In this document: in pieces, positions 1-4,951 of the stretch
Position numbering within the stretch: the first letter of the stretch is position 1
How the letters are laid out: each line of letters begins with the position of its first letter
From: JASFHF01 sp050123335
GTDB taxonomy: Bacteria; Pseudomonadota; Gammaproteobacteria; UBA12402
Assembly: GCA_050123335.1 (NCBI GenBank)
Contig: JASFHH010000065.1
Location: forward strand, 1 to 8,179
Direction: 5' to 3'
Length of the DNA stretch: 8,179 nucleotides
Translations under genes and position numbers: made by a program
The notes under the pieces: generated by a model
Told to the model about the DNA's origin: nothing
What the model saw: the letters and a program-made list of their open reading frames with translations, nothing else
The model's database searches: none

Positions 1-957
1 CTGCTGCACCATCATCGTAGCTAAAATTACCGGGTCTTGTAATTTGACTTTCGCTACTGCTTCAGTTAAACCTTTATGCTTACGTAATGCAACCATTGGC
101 TCAATATATTTTTCTACTAATTTCTCGTTTGGCTCAATTATTTCGATTTCATTTCCCAACTTCAGATTTTTTTCTGCCGCTACTTGTTTCAATTTTTGTT
201 TAATTTTTTGTTTATCTCCAACCAAAACACACCGCGCTAATTTTTCATTAGCAGCAACCATTGCTGCAGCAACAATGCGTATATCTTCTGCTTCCGGAAG
301 AATAATTTTTTTATTAGCAGCACGCGCTTGCTCAATCAAATGATAACAAAAAACTGACGGTGAAGTATTATGCTTATAACCATAATACATTAATATTTTG
401 ATCCAAGCCCTATCAATTTTTTTCGGAATTTCTGCAATATTTTTTACACAGCCAAGCAATTTTATTTTGTTATTCCAAGCAGAAATTTTTTTACCACAAT
501 TAAGAATCACACAACCCAACAACCTTTTACCATAAGGATACGCAATGATTTCAATTTGCTGTTGTAAATATTTTGCGGTCTTGCCATCAGCTTGCGCTAC
601 AATAATCACGCGCGCATCCAAGGCAGAAGCAAGATCTATGTTTACTTGATCTAAATACGGCTGATCATTTTTAAGCGTTAAGCCTTGCACCACAACAAGA
701 TTAGCAATATCTGCACGAAGACGATAACATGCAACAACATCATCCAACAACGTGTTTACATCTCCTTGGCTCAATAAATCAAACATTCTTTTTGCAGAAA
801 CTATCACTTCACCTGATGACACGTTATCCTCTTGCTGAACTGGCAAAAAAGACTCCACTGGAACTTCTTCTTCCTGAATAATTTTAACAAAACTTTCAGC
901 CACCTCTGCCATGTTAATATCAATATTAGCAGGGACAATCATCAATGCTCTAGCCAT
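1..957 (-). CDS. pta: Phosphate acetyltransferase, N-terminal 319 residues (C-terminus beyond the left edge)
   Basis: Pta converts acetyl-CoA and phosphate to acetyl phosphate and CoA in the cytoplasm, feeding AckA. The frame is open from an ATG at 957 to base 1 with no stop (319 codons). Residues 1-155 resemble the BioD-like N-terminal domain of E. coli Pta (for example VVVQGL at 88-93 and GCVILN at 148-153), but the P-loop-like stretch near residue 10 is not kept. From about residue 202 the catalytic PTA/PTB domain begins, recognisable by LIEQARAANKKIILPEAED (207-225), ARCVLVG (241-247) and VALRKHKGLTEAVA (289-302). Only about 45 residues separate the two domains, against more than 200 in E. 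coli, so the middle DRTGG domain appears absent; full length should be near 520 residues instead of 714. A strong Shine-Dalgarno (GGAGG at 964-968 on the minus strand) sits 6 bases before the ATG. The gene starts 16 bases after the ackA stop, so it is the second gene of an ackA-pta operon. Confidence 0.93.
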   Translation of the reverse strand, partial: MARALMIVPANIDINMAEVAESFVKIIQEEEVPVESFLPVQQEDNVSSGEVIVSAKRMFDLLSQGDVNTLLDDVVACYRLRADIANLVVVQGLTLKNDQPYLDQVNIDLASALDARVIIVAQADGKTAKYLQQQIEIIAYPYGKRLLGCVILNCGKKISAWNNKIKLLGCVKNIAEIPKKIDRAWIKILMYYGYKHNTSPSVFCYHLIEQARAANKKIILPEAEDIRIVAAAMVAANEKLARCVLVGDKQKIKQKLKQVAAEKNLKLGNEIEIIEPNEKLVEKYIEPMVALRKHKGLTEAVAKVKLQDPVILATMMVQQ

Positions 958-973
958 ACTTTCCCTCCGAGAC

Positions 974-2164
974 TCACGCAATTATTTTATAAGTATCCTG
1001 CGCAATCATCAATTCTTCGTTAGTTGGAATTACTACTGCGATTAAACTGTCATCTTTAGTAATTATACCTGATTTTCCTTTAATGGTTCTATTGTTTGCG
1101 GTGTGATTTAACTTAAAATTTAAAATACCTAACCATTCAATGGTTCTGCTACGAACCAATGGGCTATTTTCACCAATTCCTCCGGTAAAAATTAATGCAT
1201 CTAATCTTTTAAGCGGTACTGTATAAGCCATGATGTATTTAGCTAAACGATAACAAAATATTTCAAATGCTAAAATCGCTCGTTTATTGCCTTGTTCACA
1301 AGCCTGCTCAATTGAGCGCATATCAGAAACAGTTCCAGAAACACCCAACAAACCACTTTCTTTATTTAATATTTTAGTAATCTCATGCACTTCTAACCCA
1401 AGCCTATCCGCTAAATAAGCATGCAAACTTGGATCCACATCACCTGATCTGGTTCCCATCACTAAACCTTCCAACGGAGTAATACCCATCGAAGTATCAA
1501 CACTTTTACCATTAAGCACCGCCGTAACACTACAACCATTTCCCAAATGCGCACTAATAAATGCACATTTAGATAACGACTTATCTAAAATATTCGCAGC
1601 TTGTTGCGTCACATAACGATGACTAGTTCCATGAAAACCATAACGCCTTACATCATACTTCTCGTACCATTCATAAGGTACTGCATAAATATAGGCATGT
1701 TCTGGCATAGTTTGGTGAAATGCGGTATCAAACACAGCCACTTGCTTAAGCTTAGGAAAAGCCTTTTGCGCTCCTTCAATACCAACCAAATTGGCTGGAT
1801 TATGTAACGGTGCCAAATGTGAACAAGCTTTGATTTGATTTAAAACCTCATCATCAATTATCACAGACTGAGTAAAAGCTTCACCGCCATGCACCACTCG
1901 ATGTCCCACGGCAATTAAATTCTCCAATAAATTATCGGTTTCACCAAGCAAGCTCATAATTTCGCTAATTGCATTCTGATAATTTATGTTTGGTAACTTA
2001 CGTTCATTTTTTGTGCTATTTTGCCACCAAGTCAAATCAGCTTCCGGTGCACCAATACATTGCACCAAACCATTTAATTTATTATCACAAGTCACCGGAT
2101 TAATTACTGCAAACTTAATTGATGAGCTGCCACAATTGAACACTAAAACTAAAGATTCCTGCAT
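974..2164 (-). CDS. ackA: Acetate kinase
   Basis: AckA transfers phosphate between acetyl phosphate and ADP, giving acetate and ATP (reversible), in the cytoplasm. The 396 residues match the E. coli enzyme (400) end to end. Visible signatures of the ASKHA-fold kinase are FNCGSSS (9-15, with catalytic Asn10), GHRVVHGGE (87-95, Arg89), VFDTAFHQTMP (144-154, Asp146), RRYGFHGTSH (173-182, His178), the phosphate loop HLGNG (206-210), MGTRSGD (236-242, Arg239), FTGGIGEN (326-333) and the C-terminal NEEL (382-385) with the metal-binding Glu. All catalytic positions look intact. The ATG at 2164 has AGGA 8 bases upstream, and the MQESLVLVFN start aligns with the family. It is the first gene of an operon with pta downstream. 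Its upstream region carries a 67-bp hairpin repeat 89 bases before the start codon. Confidence 0.98.
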   Translation of the reverse strand: MQESLVLVFNCGSSSIKFAVINPVTCDNKLNGLVQCIGAPEADLTWWQNSTKNERKLPNINYQNAISEIMSLLGETDNLLENLIAVGHRVVHGGEAFTQSVIIDDEVLNQIKACSHLAPLHNPANLVGIEGAQKAFPKLKQVAVFDTAFHQTMPEHAYIYAVPYEWYEKYDVRRYGFHGTSHRYVTQQAANILDKSLSKCAFISAHLGNGCSVTAVLNGKSVDTSMGITPLEGLVMGTRSGDVDPSLHAYLADRLGLEVHEITKILNKESGLLGVSGTVSDMRSIEQACEQGNKRAILAFEIFCYRLAKYIMAYTVPLKRLDALIFTGGIGENSPLVRSRTIEWLGILNFKLNHTANNRTIKGKSGIITKDDSLIAVVIPTNEELMIAQDTYKIIA

Positions 2165-2224
2165 AACGTAAATCCTGTTATATTTAATCCTATTATATTT
2201 TGTTTATGAAGCCGCTCTTTCAGA

Positions 2225-2253
2225 ATTATATAGTGATAAGCTAGATTCTTTGA
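2225..2253 (-). promoter_or_regulatory. Candidate ackA promoter
   Basis: On the minus strand a perfect TATAAT (2225-2230) lies about 60 bases before the ackA ATG. At 17-bp spacing the -35 position reads TCAAAG (2248-2253), a poor match to TTGACA, and it abuts the end of the hairpin repeat. A second TATAAT-like string occurs closer to the gene, also without a -35. The site is plausible only because of its -10 and its position. Confidence 0.3.
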
Positions 2254-2320
2254 GGGACGGAGCTTTACATGATTACAAAGCAACAAGCAAAGCACTTGTA
2301 ATTATGTAAAGCTCCGTCCC
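2254..2320. repeat. 67-bp palindromic (MITE/REP-like) element, copy 1
   Basis: The two 25-base arms (2254-2278 and 2296-2320) are inverted repeats with a single mismatch, at arm position 18, where the left arm has G and the right has T (a G-U pair in plus-strand RNA). The 17-base centre is purine-rich (AGCAACAAGCAAAGCAC). The arm begins GGGACGGAGCTTTACAT. The same element recurs at 3540-3606 with 63 of 67 bases identical. Similarity continues 8 bases to the left (TTCTTTRA) and 2 to the right (GC), so the unit may span about 2246-2322. It lies between the divergent ackA and RRM genes. There is no T-run after either end, no open frame and no obvious target-site duplication. Confidence 0.9.
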
Positions 2321-2407
2321 GCTTAACTAATGCAACCTCACTACTTAAAAAAGAATATCAAGTTTTAATAAAATTTCATAGGATTATATAGATTTCTTTG
2401 TTATACT

Positions 2408-2442
2408 AGCTATGATTTTGATGGACAATCAAAATCATAGTT
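2408..2442 (+). promoter_or_regulatory. Perfect 13-bp inverted repeat upstream of the RRM gene (operator or RNA hairpin)
   Basis: The arm CTATGATTTTGAT at 2410-2422 is exactly complementary to 2428-2440, with a 5-base loop GGACA. A G-U and an A-U pair can extend the stem to 2408-2442. It sits 90 bases upstream of the RRM start codon and directly after a -10-like TATACT (2402-2407). As DNA it could be a dimeric repressor operator covering a promoter; as RNA it shows GGA in an apical loop preceded by A-U, which resembles the loop context bound by CsrA/RsmA proteins. The sequence does not decide between these. The stem is too AT-rich to be a typical terminator, although the following bases are T-rich. 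Confidence 0.6.
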
Positions 2443-2530
2443 TGGTATTGTCTTTCTGATAAGTAATCAATGTGAGATTCCGTATCCGAAGCAAATATCG
2501 TAATATAAATTTTCTGGAGAAACTTGCATC

Positions 2531-2788
2531 ATGAACAACAAAATCTATATGGGAAACCTGCCATTTAGCTACAAAGAACAGGAACTAGAGGAAGTGTTTG
2601 CCAAATATGGAAATATTAAGGATATTTTTTTAGTGAGGGATCGCAATACAAAAAGGCTGAAAGGATTTGGATTCATCGAATTTGATACTGCCGAAGCAGC
2701 TACTGCTGCTCTTGAAATGGACGGCCAAGAACTTGGCGGCAGACAAATCAAAGTCGCAATGGCCAAAGAAAAAGAGAAAGAAAACTAA
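2531..2788 (+). CDS. Small single-RRM RNA-binding protein
   Basis: The 85-residue protein is almost entirely one RNA recognition motif. RNP2 is IYMGNL (5-10) and RNP1 is KGFGFIEF (44-51), with the RNA-stacking aromatics Tyr6, Phe46 and Phe48 all present; the rest follows the beta-alpha-beta-beta-alpha-beta order (helix 1 about 15-26, helix 2 about 53-64, last strand about 72-77). A short charged tail (KEKEKEN) ends the protein. Such single-RRM proteins are known from cyanobacteria and many proteobacteria and are thought to bind mRNA, often linked to cold or stress, but the target here is unknown. The ATG at 2531 is preceded by GGAGA at 2516-2520. It is transcribed alone: ackA is divergent on the left, dnaQ convergent on the right with a terminator between them. 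An inverted repeat in its upstream region suggests specific control. Confidence 0.95.
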   Translation: MNNKIYMGNLPFSYKEQELEEVFAKYGNIKDIFLVRDRNTKRLKGFGFIEFDTAEAATAALEMDGQELGGRQIKVAMAKEKEKEN

Positions 2789-2795
2789 TTCACGT

Positions 2796-2836
2796 GGTGC
2801 GCTTAAATAATATAGCGCACCTAGTTCTCTCTTATT
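2796..2836 (+). terminator. Probable intrinsic terminator of the RRM gene
   Basis: Eight bases after the RRM stop codon, GGTGCGCT (2796-2803) pairs perfectly with AGCGCACC (2814-2821) around a 10-base AT-only loop. The pyrimidine-rich tract TAGTTCTCTCTTATTC follows on the plus strand. The T-run is broken, so termination may be partial. In the minus direction the same hairpin follows the dnaQ stop codon by about 10 bases but lacks a T-run. Confidence 0.65.
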
Positions 2837-3509
2837 CATGTTGCAACAATTGTTGCATCTGTTGATGTGCAGTTAATTCTTGCTGGTTAGCTTTCAGTAC
2901 AACCAAAGATTTTTGTACAGCTTTAGATCTTTTAACACGAATAACAGCTCCCTCTGGGGTTTGTTGTGCTTCCTCAGAAAAAAGCGTAGTTTGACCGCCG
3001 GTCATCGCCAAATAAACCTGCGCTAAAATTTCCGCATCTAATAATGCGCCATGTAAATTCCGATTGAAATGAGTAATGTTATATCGCTTAGCTAAAGCAT
3101 CCAAATTATTACGTTGCCCAGGATGCAATTGCCGCGCTAAATTCAAAGTATCAAATACTGTACAATAATCTGCGACCTTCCCTAATCCTAACTTAGCAAG
3201 TTTTAACTCATGATTCAAAAAATCAACATCAAAAGAAGCATTATGAGCAATTATTTCCGCACCTTCAATAAAACCACAAAACTCTTTAGCTATATCAACA
3301 AAAAAAGGTTTATCTTGCAAAAAATCATTATCAATTCCATGAACTTCTAACGCTTCCTGCTCTACCTCATGCTCCGGATTAATATAATAATGAAAATTAC
3401 GCCCAGTTAAACGACGATTAATCATCTCAACACAACCAATTTCAATTACCCGATGCCCTTCAGCAAAATTCAAACCAGTTGTTTCAGTATCAAGCACTAT
3501 TTGTTTCAT
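2832..3509 (-). CDS. dnaQ: DNA polymerase III epsilon subunit (3'-5' proofreading exonuclease)
   Basis: DnaQ removes misincorporated bases within the Pol III core. The protein is a DEDDh exonuclease of 225 residues (E. coli 243). Exo I is VLDTETTG with Asp7 and Glu9, Exo II is AHNASFDVDF with Asp94, and Exo III is HGALLDAE with His153 and Asp158; all five catalytic residues are present. After the nuclease domain comes GGQTTLF (171-177), the position of the beta-clamp-binding motif of epsilon, followed by a polar linker and a short C-terminal segment that would contact the alpha subunit. The start is the ATG at 3509 (MKQIVLDTETTG), preceded by TTGGAAA. The frame stays open 24 codons further upstream to a GTG at 3581, but that extension is encoded by the hairpin repeat and should not be annotated. 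It follows rnhA on the same strand after a 132-base gap with no evident promoter, so it probably relies on readthrough. Confidence 0.96.
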   Translation of the reverse strand: MKQIVLDTETTGLNFAEGHRVIEIGCVEMINRRLTGRNFHYYINPEHEVEQEALEVHGIDNDFLQDKPFFVDIAKEFCGFIEGAEIIAHNASFDVDFLNHELKLAKLGLGKVADYCTVFDTLNLARQLHPGQRNNLDALAKRYNITHFNRNLHGALLDAEILAQVYLAMTGGQTTLFSEEAQQTPEGAVIRVKRSKAVQKSLVVLKANQQELTAHQQMQQLLQHE

Positions 3510-3539
3510 GTAGTTTCCAATCAAAATTAATTTCTTTAA

Positions 3540-3606
3540 GGGACGTGGCTTTACATGATTACAAAGCAACAAACAAAGCACTTGTAATTATGTAAAGCCC
3601 CGTCCC
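3540..3606. repeat. 67-bp palindromic (MITE/REP-like) element, copy 2
   Basis: The arms 3540-3564 and 3582-3606 pair around a 17-base loop, with mismatches at arm positions 7 and 18. Compared with copy 1 at 2254-2320 there are four differences. Two of them, at positions 8 and 60, change an A-T pair to G-C, so they are compensatory; one (position 7) breaks a pair, and one is in the loop. The copy sits between rnhA and dnaQ, 30 bases before the dnaQ start codon, and would form a strong hairpin in a bicistronic rnhA-dnaQ mRNA. Confidence 0.9.
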
Positions 3607-3611
3607 GCCTG

Positions 3612-3643
3612 CTTCTGTAATAAGTAAAGATAGCGACCCGCCT
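3612..3643 (-). repeat. Decayed half-copy of the palindromic element next to copy 2
   Basis: Read on the minus strand, the sequence from the rnhA stop codon onward (AGGCGGGTCG, then CTTTAC-TTATTACA) can be aligned with the arm of copy 2 (AGGCGGGACG, then CTTTACATAATTACA) with a few mismatches and small gaps. The preceding AGAAG is also shared, giving a direct repeat of 12 out of 13 bases at 3604-3616 and 3637-3649, 33 bases apart. The rnhA TAG stop overlaps its first bases. I read this as the remnant of another insertion or a partial tandem duplication; the alignment was made by eye. Confidence 0.5.
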
Positions 3644-4097
3644 ACTTCTTATCCAACAACTCATCAATTGCTTTATTCGCCAATTCATCAGCTAATTCAT
3701 TTTCCGGATGACCCATATGACCTCGTACCCAATGCCATTCAATTTGATGGCGATTTACTTCCTTATCTAACTGCTGCCAAAGATCAACATTTTTGACCGG
3801 CTTTTTATTCGCAGTCTTCCACCCTTTCTTTTTCCAATTATCCATCCACTCAGTAATCCCTTTTTTTACGTATTGCGAATCTGTCGTTAATTTTACATGG
3901 CACGAACGCTTTAATGAACGCAAAGCAGAAATTGCTGCCATTAATTCCATGCGATTATTCGTAGTAATTCTTTCGGCGCCATACAAATGTTTTTCGTGCC
4001 CATCATAACGCAATACAACACCCCAGCCACCAACTCCAGGATTACCGCGACAAGCACCATCGGTAAATATTTCAACGATTTTCTTTGCCTTACTCAT
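3642..4097 (-). CDS. rnhA: Ribonuclease HI
   Basis: RNase HI cleaves the RNA strand of RNA-DNA hybrids, clearing R-loops and primers. The 151-residue protein matches E. coli RNase HI (155) closely: EIFTDGACRGNPG (9-21, Asp13), NNRMELMAAI (47-56, Glu51), TTDSQYV (71-77, Asp73), the basic handle-region segment WKKKGWKTANKKPVKNVDLW (88-107), and WVRGHMGHPENELADELA (123-140) with His127 and Asp137. All catalytic carboxylates are present. The chosen ATG at 4097 gives the family-length N-terminus and has AAGGA 6 bases upstream; a longer frame to 4145 would add 16 residues unlike the family and lies inside the upstream gene. The start overlaps the end of the methyltransferase gene by 8 bases, suggesting translational coupling. 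The stop codon lies in a decayed copy of the hairpin element. Confidence 0.97.
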   Translation of the reverse strand: MSKAKKIVEIFTDGACRGNPGVGGWGVVLRYDGHEKHLYGAERITTNNRMELMAAISALRSLKRSCHVKLTTDSQYVKKGITEWMDNWKKKGWKTANKKPVKNVDLWQQLDKEVNRHQIEWHWVRGHMGHPENELADELANKAIDELLDKK

Positions 4098-4833
4098 GCG
4101 ATATCCTTCTAGCTGCAGGTTCCACCATACCCTTTGAAATAGCATGCGACACTTCTTTCCACTGATCTTTTATCGGCATCATACAAAAAGTTTTTTTGCG
4201 CGCAATTAAAATGTATATTCCACCAAACATTGGTAATAAATGCTTTAAAAAATACTCTAAAAATTTTAACCATCTGAATATTTTTTGATTCGCGATTGGC
4301 GGACGATAAATAAAATTCTGACAACGAACAATTTCAAAATTTAGCAACTTTAACCAATCTTTAATTTGCGATGACCGTCTAAATACACCGCCCCACGGCG
4401 CTTTTTTCTTAAACGAAAAAAATCGACGCAACCCCCACATACTCCAAGGATTAAAACCAATAATAATAACATGACCATCTAAACGTAATGCAAGATCAAC
4501 TTCGCGCAAAGTTTGATAAGGATCAGCGGCAAATTCTAATGTATGCGGCAAAAAAATATCATCAACGCTTTCTGGCAAAATTGATAACGAATCTTCTGCC
4601 CCATTTACAATATCATGCTTACCAATAATTGGCTTATCCGGAGCAATAATAATATTTTTTTCAACTCTGCTATTTTCGGTCAAAGGAGTTTGCGTCCTAA
4701 CCCCCAAAGTGTATAAATAATCGTCACGCAAATATTCCCAAAAAGGCTTTAAACATCTTCGCTCTATTTTGAGCAAATTTTGACCTAATGAAGTCCTAAG
4801 CCACGCAGCAAATTGTTGATATTGCACACTCAT
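4090..4833 (-). CDS. yafS: YafS-type class I SAM-dependent methyltransferase-like protein
   Basis: The 247-residue protein belongs to the methyltransferase family encoded beside rnhA in gammaproteobacteria (YafS in E. coli); its substrate is unknown to me. Family-typical segments are LPESVDDIFLPHTLEF (86-101), LREVDLALRLDGHVIIIGFN (109-128), PWSMWGLRRF (129-138), GGIYILIARKK (204-214) and the C-terminal GMVEPAARR (235-243). The glycine-rich SAM-binding motif I (GxGxG) expected near residues 43-60 is not visible, so SAM binding may be degenerate, as I believe is common in this family. No signal peptide or membrane helix is evident, so it is probably cytoplasmic. The ATG at 4833 has no strong Shine-Dalgarno. 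It is the first gene of the yafS-rnhA-dnaQ cluster; the TAA stop overlaps the rnhA ATG. It is divergent from mltD, without gloB between them. Confidence 0.85.
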   Translation of the reverse strand: MSVQYQQFAAWLRTSLGQNLLKIERRCLKPFWEYLRDDYLYTLGVRTQTPLTENSRVEKNIIIAPDKPIIGKHDIVNGAEDSLSILPESVDDIFLPHTLEFAADPYQTLREVDLALRLDGHVIIIGFNPWSMWGLRRFFSFKKKAPWGGVFRRSSQIKDWLKLLNFEIVRCQNFIYRPPIANQKIFRWLKFLEYFLKHLLPMFGGIYILIARKKTFCMMPIKDQWKEVSHAISKGMVEPAARRISHE

Positions 4834-4856
4834 GCAGGTATTCTACCGATATATAT

Positions 4857-4885
4857 GGTATAAATCACCCAAAATCTCATGTTAC
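4857..4885 (-). promoter_or_regulatory. Candidate promoter of the yafS-rnhA-dnaQ cluster
   Basis: On the minus strand GTAACA (4880-4885; 4 of 6 to TTGACA) is separated by 17 bases from TATACC (4857-4862; 4 of 6 to TATAAT). Transcription would start roughly 17-20 bases before the yafS ATG. The -35 overlaps an inverted repeat at 4881-4900. Both hexamers are mediocre. Confidence 0.35.
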
Positions 4886-4900
4886 GCAGTTTTGCGAAAC
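4881..4900. promoter_or_regulatory. Inverted repeat between the yafS and mltD promoters
   Basis: GTTACGCA (4881-4888) and TGCGAAAC (4893-4900) are complementary at 7 of 8 positions around GTTT. The site covers the candidate yafS -35 and ends 16 bases before the mltD -35, a fitting place for a regulator of one or both genes. The short length makes chance occurrence possible. Confidence 0.35.
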
Positions 4901-4916
4901 TTGTGCATTTTTTCAC

Positions 4917-4945
4917 TTGACCTCACCTTTACCTCTCCGTAATAT
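4917..4945 (+). promoter_or_regulatory. Candidate mltD promoter
   Basis: TTGACC (4917-4922; 5 of 6 to the consensus -35) is followed after exactly 17 bases by TAATAT (4940-4945; 4 of 6 to the -10). Transcription is then expected at about 4951-4953, on the mltD start codon itself. This is the best sigma-70-like promoter I found in the window. Confidence 0.55.
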
Positions 4946-4951
4946 CCTTAG

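Larger units (their letters stand above)
2165..2530. other. Non-coding region between divergent ackA and RRM gene
   Basis: This 366-base stretch holds no credible gene. Reading rightwards it contains the ackA leader and a weak promoter candidate (2225-2253), the first hairpin repeat (2254-2320), about 80 bases of AT-rich sequence without recognisable signals, a perfect 13-bp inverted repeat (2410-2440), about 75 bases of unexplained sequence, and the Shine-Dalgarno GGAGA at 2516-2520 for the RRM gene. I could not find a convincing promoter for the RRM gene; TATACT at 2402-2407 is a fair -10, but nothing resembling a -35 lies 16-18 bases before it. Confidence 0.7.

Noticed and set aside
44..343. 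A 99-codon open frame on the plus strand
   Set aside because: It is antisense to the clearly recognisable pta catalytic domain, with no ribosome site or protein-like composition.
2254..2320. The hairpin element as an ordinary intrinsic terminator
   Set aside because: Neither end is followed by a T-run, and copy 1 lies between divergent gene starts where no transcript needs to end.
2246..2330. A target-site duplication flanking element copy 1 or copy 2
   Set aside because: The bases on the two sides do not match beyond one or two positions; the similarity found is between the left flanks of the two copies, so it is probably part of the element.
2412..2459. A 15-codon leader peptide (starting M-I-L-M) within the inverted repeat upstream of the RRM gene
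   Set aside because: It has no ribosome-binding site, lies mostly within the palindrome and shows no attenuation-type codon run.
3510..3581. A longer DnaQ starting at the GTG at 3581
   Set aside because: The extra 24 codons come from the hairpin repeat and flanking spacer, and the exonuclease family starts just before the LDTETTG motif.
2254..3606. The two hairpin copies as a CRISPR array
   Set aside because: The copies are about 1.3 kb apart with a gene between them, and each is internally palindromic; there is no regular repeat-spacer pattern.
4098..4145. A longer RNase HI starting at 4145
   Set aside because: The extra 16 residues lie inside the methyltransferase gene and do not resemble the family; the ATG at 4097 has the better ribosome site.
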